Assembly (NCBI RefSeq): GCF_024713975.1
Contig: NC_091111.1
Location: 2,170,001 to 2,234,000 of the forward strand
Direction of reading: 5' to 3'
Length of the DNA: 64,000 nt
DNA from: Paralichthys olivaceus
Lineage: Eukaryota > Chordata > Actinopteri > Pleuronectiformes > Paralichthyidae
Below the pieces are notes generated by a model. That model ran no database searches, had not been told where the DNA came from, and worked only from the letters and a program-made list of their open reading frames with translations. Positions 58,901 through 64,000 of this stretch are shown here, one piece after another. The position numbers and the translations under genes were made by a program. Position 1 is the first letter of the stretch. The number at the start of each line of letters is the position of its first letter.

Positions 58901-61166
58901 CGGGATAAGGAAGATATTTTCAGAGAACTAAAGCTGTTTACCACAACAAATATATGAGTTCCACAGGTTTTTATAAAGATCAGCTCTACGTGTGAGAGAT
59001 TAAAAAAGAGCAGAGTCGCTGAGTAATGTGCCGAGTGATGAGCCCCATTGGGGAATGTTATAGAATAATCGTTCATTAATTGAGGTCTAAGTTTGAAATA
59101 ATCGTGGTATTGATTTGAAGTCACATCCCCCAACCCTTGGTACCATAATTCTCTTCCTTTGTGAAGAAAGGCAGAGTACTTGTACATGCTGGTGTGAGCC
59201 GTCTGTTAAACATCCACAGCAAGTTGTCTACTATTACTTGCATCTGCCACAAGTTGTTTACAGGAGTGGTTCTGGTATGAAATATCTCAACACTGTTTAC
59301 CTTGTGATGGCGCTGAAGAGCCCTCGTATTCTGGCTTTGTGTCGAGCAACAAAAGCTGGAGTGAATATGACTCCCCTGTTGTACTGGTCCATTTCCCCTT
59401 GGATAAGCTTCCCAAGACGCTTCGACAACTCCTGAGATAGAAACCGTGAAGTCAGCAATGTAATGTGTGTGTATAAAGAAGCTACGGTCAAAAACAATGA
59501 GGAATCAATTGTCTGAATACAAAGATAACACAGTTTATTAGCAAATGTATCATGAGATTTGTTCACCTCAGATAAGAAATCTCCGGGGAGGTCATAACTT
59601 TTGCAAAGTTCTGCAATACTGATCAGACCAGCCTCCTGCAGTTTGTCATTCACCTCCTCAGCTAAACGGTTCAGGTACGTGCTGCGGACAACACAAGACG
59701 ATCAAACCACACATCAGTTCAGATTCACCCGGTTTGTTCTCTAATAAAGTTTGAGTCTTTTCAGATCCTGCTTTTGTTTTCACCCACTTGAGAATTTCTC
59801 TCAAACATGCACTGAACTCCAGATCATGTCATGACATTTTCCAGAGGGCCTGGATGTGAGGAAGTAAATCTCCGAATCAGAGGCTCAGAGTTTCTCCAGC
59901 CAGCCCCATAGTGAAATATGATGTCAAAACACATGATCTCCACAGCAGATCCAATTCTGCGGACATTCTTCAGAGTTCATGTCTGAAAACGGCTGGACCA
60001 AAATACTCAAAACACCTGCACTGTCTGCTATCCTGGGTCTTGTGTCGTGCCTCACTCTGTCACCTGACAACATCTCACAACTACAGTCATAATTTAGAGT
60101 CTTTTGATCTGTGTACTTCAACTGAATCAGAACAATAAAAACCCATGAACCAAGTGTCTGATGTGGGTTCATTATTTGATTAACTATTATTTTAGAATGT
60201 TTTGTTCAGGTTTGGCTCACAACACAGACAGAAGCATGCCAAAGAGTCCTTGGGTAGGATACTGATGAATGTGGTTTATAGTGTAAAGATCTCTGAGTGG
60301 TTGTGAAGAGTAGAACAGCTCTAAATAAATACAGTCCATTTACCATACAGAATATATGAGGGCAGAATGGATCCTGTTTCATGGTAATGTGCAATAACTG
60401 TCACACTCACTTATCAATGAGTTGTCCCAGTACGAGCTGGACGTCTTTATCACTCTTCACGATGTCACTCGCTCTGTTTTCCACATGGACCCAGTCCACG
60501 TTGAGAATCTGAACGAAAGGAAGACGGTCGTGACAACATATCCAGAATGTTTGAGTAAGATAATGCTCTGGCTCTGAGCTTCCATTACATATGGTGCAGG
60601 ACACAGACACACTTGTTCATACGAACCTGCTGGAGGTCGACGATGTTGACTCGCCCTGTGGAAGGAAATGACAGGATTGATCCATCACATCTCCTCCTGA
60701 ATATAACAGTGGTTGACCCCACAGCCCGAGACCACTCATGTATGGTTTACATGGTGATGTGAACAGGAACATTTGTGGACCATGAGTCTACTTTGCGTTC
60801 GGCTGTGACACTGACCTCCGTGCACGTACAGCTCATCTCGGATCTCCCTGCTGATCTGCGCTGGGGTGATATACTCTTTCCCATCGAGCGTGTGCACCAC
60901 ATCCAGCTTCTTGTCCAGAACCAGTTTGGTGATGATCTCAATGCAGTTCCTCTCAGACAGCCTGTGGACAGTTTCACAGTAAGTGACGGCGTCACCCTGC
61001 CACTCACAGACATGTTGTTCTCCCTCTCTAGTTCTTGCTAACCACAGCGTTTAAATCAGACACCGTTTAGCTTCGCTGCTAGCAGTTACCTTTGCACCGT
61101 GTCGGCGAACTGAGCCCTCTGGAAGTCCGCGGCGAGCCGGCGTATTTCTTCCCAGTCGGCCGCCAT
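52974..61166 (-). CDS. ufl1: UFM1-protein ligase 1 (E3 UFM1 ligase), 19 exons
   Basis: Exons in transcript order: 61166-61090, 60961-60816, 60655-60627, 60508-60411, 59681-59567, 59431-59301, 58772-58714, 58622-58476, 57781-57606, 57497-57318, 57215-57092, 56998-56876, 56649-56529, 56438-56272, 55280-55150, 54957-54877, 54780-54695, 54274-54094, 53192-52974. Total 2391 nt, 796 aa (human 794); every splice phase closes. With DDRGK1 and CDK5RAP3 it attaches UFM1 to targets such as ribosomal RPL26 at the ER membrane, in ribosome quality control and ER homeostasis. The N-terminus [46 protein letters not shown] and [11 protein letters not shown] match the vertebrate protein. A Lys/Gly-rich linker and acidic DEDSDEEN lie mid-protein; a charged Gln/Glu-rich segment precedes SVNED. 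Exon 3 is only 29 nt. Exon 13 uses an AAG acceptor, the least certain junction. Confidence 0.96.
53193..60410 (-). other. ufl1 larger introns
   Basis: Introns over 300 bp are 53193-54093, 54275-54694, 55281-56271, 57782-58475, 58773-59300 and 59682-60410. No nested gene is supported. The minus-strand open frame at 55562-55921 lies in a stretch resembling a decayed inverted-repeat transposon rather than a gene. Confidence 0.7.
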
Positions 61167-61400
61167 TGTCCCAACTCAAAGTGTCGGTACAGCGAGTCAG
61201 CTGTCAGAGCTGCTCCCGGACGCTTCACTCTCACAGCGTGCTAGCTAGCTAAGAAGACGCCTCTCTCTGTTTAGCCACACGTCAACACACTGTGACGTAG
61301 TACGGGGAGTCGCGAGGGACACATTTCCTCCGCTCGCTTCCTGCACCGTGGTCTGTGCCTGCTGAGAAACTGGACTGAACCCACGAGGCCTTTCACTGGA
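61167..61400 (-). promoter_or_regulatory. ufl1: ufl1 CpG-rich promoter and 5' UTR
   Basis: CpG-rich sequence upstream of the ATG, with no TATA box, typical of a housekeeping promoter. The transcription start is not visible. Confidence 0.5.
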
Positions 61401-61469
61401 TCCGTATCAGTACAGGCACATTAGAGATTTGAATAATCCATAAATACAGATATATTGGATCGATATACT

Positions 61470-61570
61470 AAATCTCTTAATAATCAAGCCCCACCGTATA
61501 TTAAAGAGCTCATTGCACCGTGTGGTCCCAATAGATCACCTCACTATCAACATACAGACTAGATCCACCA
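61470..61570 (+). pseudogene. LINE reverse-transcriptase C-terminal fragment
   Basis: The forward translation NNQAPPYIKELIAPCGPNRS resembles the APPYL..LL.PY.PSRSLRS motif near the C-terminus of fish L2/Rex-type LINE polymerases. It is then interrupted. Confidence 0.5.
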
Positions 61571-61883
61571 CTGAACAACAATAATGATGATAATAATAAT
61601 TATATTATTACAAATACTTTTATTATTATCTCTTCTCTCTCCTCCCCTCTTTACTTCACTAAATTCACGTTGCTTTATCAGATGCAGGACAAGCAGAACT
61701 TTTTTGTCCCTGCAGTCATTGACCTTTGTACAAAAAAATTGCCTCTCAGGGCTAAAAAAGATATGTTATTATTATTATAGTTATTATTATCATCTGGTGC
61801 TGCCATTATTAATAACGTCATTGCAGTTATAAATAGCACCCCTATTATTTTCATTATAATAAGTAGATGGTTACACAACTGTA

Positions 61884-62254
61884 CCCGGTCTCTTTCTCCT
61901 CTCCCTCTCCCCCAATCTCTCTCTCTTCTCTCCCCTCTTTACTTCCTGGTCTCTTTCTCCATCCTTCTTCCCCGATCTCTCTGTTCTCTCCCCTCTTTAC
62001 TTCACAACTGTTGCTGGTCTTTTCCTCCTCTCCCTCTCCCCCGATCTCTCTCTCTTCTCTCCACTTTTTTCCACCCACCTCTCCTCTCTGTCCTAGTTTT
62101 TTTTTCTCCACAGCTGCCAAACTATTTGCTCATTGATGGAACTGTTGGGTTTCTCTATAATTGTTAAGGTCTCACCCTTCACATGTAAAGTGCCTTGAGA
62201 TAATGTGGGTTTTGATTTTGTGCCATTCAAATAAAAAATTATTGAGTTGAATTA
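61884..62254 (+). repeat. tail-type repeat with triplicated pyrimidine module
   Basis: Three degenerate copies of a roughly 60-70 bp CT-rich unit (each GGTCT..TTTC..C, then GATCTCTCT or AATCTCTCT, then TCTCTCCCCTCTTTACTTC or a variant) are followed by GGAACTGTTGGGTTTCTCTA, AAGTGCCTTGAGATAATG and a GAGTTGAATT end. Confidence 0.75.
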
Positions 62255-62424
62255 ACAATAGGGAGTGCAACACAATTTTAGGAAAAGTCAAAAACTGGGG
62301 GAAATGCAGGTGTACATAAAATAGAATCTCTGTCATTAACCTACACATAAATACATTAGGCATGGACACAGACATAATCTAGAGCTGGACCCTCACTGTG
62401 GATCTTTCTTTAACCTTCTATGCA

Positions 62425-62505
62425 AGTCAATTCAGTTTGATGGAATTTCATTTGTACAGCACCAAATCACAACACGCATTATCTCAAGGCACTTTACACA
62501 GCAGA
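62425..62505 (-). repeat. fish tail-type interspersed repeat, reverse
   Basis: TTTCATTTGTACAGCACCAA then TTATCTCAAGGCACTTTACA, close to the reverse complement of the preceding copy's end. Confidence 0.75.
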
Positions 62506-64000
62506 GACCATACAATATTATAAAGAAACCCAAAAGTCCCCACAACAACAGAGTGCATTATGAAGTGAAGTAAGAGACACAATAGGAATAAAATATTTGT
62601 ATTCTCATTATAGCAGAGTTGCCTCCTAGCTGTAAGCATAACCTGGCCTGTAGTGTTCCTCTTGGCAACAGGTAGCTCTATGGATACAGTCTCTATTGGA
62701 GGGTGATGGAGAAAAAGAGTGTGTAGTGGTTGTCACCTACCCCCAACATCTTTTTAACAACAGCGTATGATGTCTTTTGCTACATTTATCCGAAGAATAA
62801 GAGCATTAATAAAAGGTTTGAATATGTGATGAATGACAAACATATGATCCTGATCAAAGACTATCTGACTGAAGAAAAAGTGAAGACAGTATAAATCTAA
62901 CCAGACAATTTTATACGTATCTACGTTTAGCTTTATCGTGTCACCTATCTCCAAAAGTATACTCTCTTTTTTTATTTTGAGTGTACTGACCCTTTAATTT
63001 TACCTACCGTGTCTGTATTCATGCTATTCATCAGAGCTGAAAACCAAAATAAATACAGAAGAATAAAGAATAATTTTAATTTGCTTCTTAAGTTTTTTCA
63101 TCTTGTGGCTGATGAAATCATATGGAAATCCCTGTCTCAAATGTTCCATCCTGCCGCTGCAGCTCAGTGAAACCTGATGTGAAAAGTAATGGAACAAACT
63201 CAAGTTGCAGTGGAAAGCAGTAAACTCTAGAGAGCAGTACACTACAAGCTACTGAACTCCTTGCAGGTCGGTTAACAGATGGTTCTGTGCTGTATGAAAC
63301 ACTTCATCATGCCAGCAAAGACCTGGTAGGAGTGAAACTCTGTAATTATATGTCATGTGCATATTCACTGCAGGCCTATATGTAATTAATTGCAGGTTCA
63401 TTTTTTAAAAAGCACAATCTCAATGAGAGAACTGTCCCTCTGTGTCTGGCAATGTTGAACTATGTCTCAGAGCCATGTACACTCTAATAGCCTGCTGTGA
63501 TGAGGAACTTCTTGAAATAACCCCTCCATATTAACCAGCTTCCATATATATATATATACATATATATAGTGAAGCTATAGCTCTGCCACTGGGATGAAAT
63601 GCACATGTTCCATAAAGGTGAGAAGAATCTAATCAGTAGCCTGAAGCCAAGTTTTAGAATCAGGAGTAAAGTTGTAAAATGATTTCTTCAAACTTCTGGA
63701 TGTATTGTATGATTTTCTCTGAACATAATATCTGCCTTCAAGCTCGGATTTAAAGGACCACTCAAGGTAAAGGAAAAGCATGAGATTAAAGTATATGTAG
63801 TGTGGAGTGTGTGGGTGTGATACAGTTTCCCTGTAAGAATAAAGAATCAGAGTCTGGCGGATATAAGATCATTGAAAAAGAGCAAAAATGTAGAAATAAC
63901 CTCTGTAAAAGTTTTCTAATGGAATTTCCTGAACTGGTTTGAGGGTGTTGGATCCAGTTGGACAGCTGCATTTCCTAAATGAAGCTGATCTTATGCACAT
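62506..64000. other. intergenic, no supported gene
   Basis: AT-rich. A TA/ATAC microsatellite lies at about 63545-63569. No recognisable coding sequence is seen. Confidence 0.6.

Noticed and set aside
61854..62136. Glu/Arg/Gly-rich and Ser/Pro-rich frames on opposite strands
   Set aside because: Products of the pyrimidine-rich tandem repeat, not a protein.

Overview
This is nuclear DNA from a ray-finned fish, almost certainly a teleost. The genes are split by GT-AG introns. The proteins are clear vertebrate orthologues. The intergenic space carries fish-type repeats: Tc1-like elements, short inverted-repeat transposons, the ubiquitous 'TTTATTTGTATAGC...CAAGGCACTTTACA' repeat and many microsatellites. 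Nothing bacterial, plasmid-like or CRISPR-like was seen.

Four protein-coding genes were assembled exon by exon, with splice phases that close exactly. (1) dse, dermatan-sulfate epimerase, + strand, five coding exons 6339-25903, 958 aa, with a probable non-coding first exon ending at 4135. (2) ndufaf4, a complex I assembly factor, + strand, three exons 29537-31013, 175 aa. (3) gpr63, an orphan class A GPCR, + strand, one coding exon 37791-39023, 410 aa, with one or two candidate 5' UTR exons near 34000-34301. (4) ufl1, the UFM1 E3 ligase, - strand, nineteen exons 61166-52974, 796 aa.

Layout: 1-3900 is intergenic with a short inverted-repeat transposon and microsatellites. 4.0-27.4 kb is dse, with large introns full of repeats; one intron holds an inverted broken copy of part of dse's own last exon. 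29.4-31.2 kb is ndufaf4, and 33.8-39.0 kb is gpr63. 39.0-52.9 kb has no gene I can support, but holds a hAT-like element, a dead Tc1 element and a short TTAA-flanked element. 52.9-61.3 kb is ufl1, and 61.4-64 kb is repeat-rich intergenic DNA.

The ndufaf4-gpr63-ufl1 block keeps the order and relative orientation of human 6q16, but FHL5, which lies between GPR63 and UFL1 in human, was not found. dse lies directly beside the block, whereas the two loci are far apart on human 6q. The genes do not form a pathway: dse acts in Golgi/ER glycosaminoglycan synthesis, ndufaf4 in mitochondrial complex I assembly, gpr63 at the plasma membrane and ufl1 at the ER membrane. I found no convincing new multi-gene system. 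The most interesting items are the inverted dse exon relic, a duplicated-then-interrupted repeat beside it, a hAT-like element with a nested long hairpin, and dense upstream ATGs in dse and gpr63.
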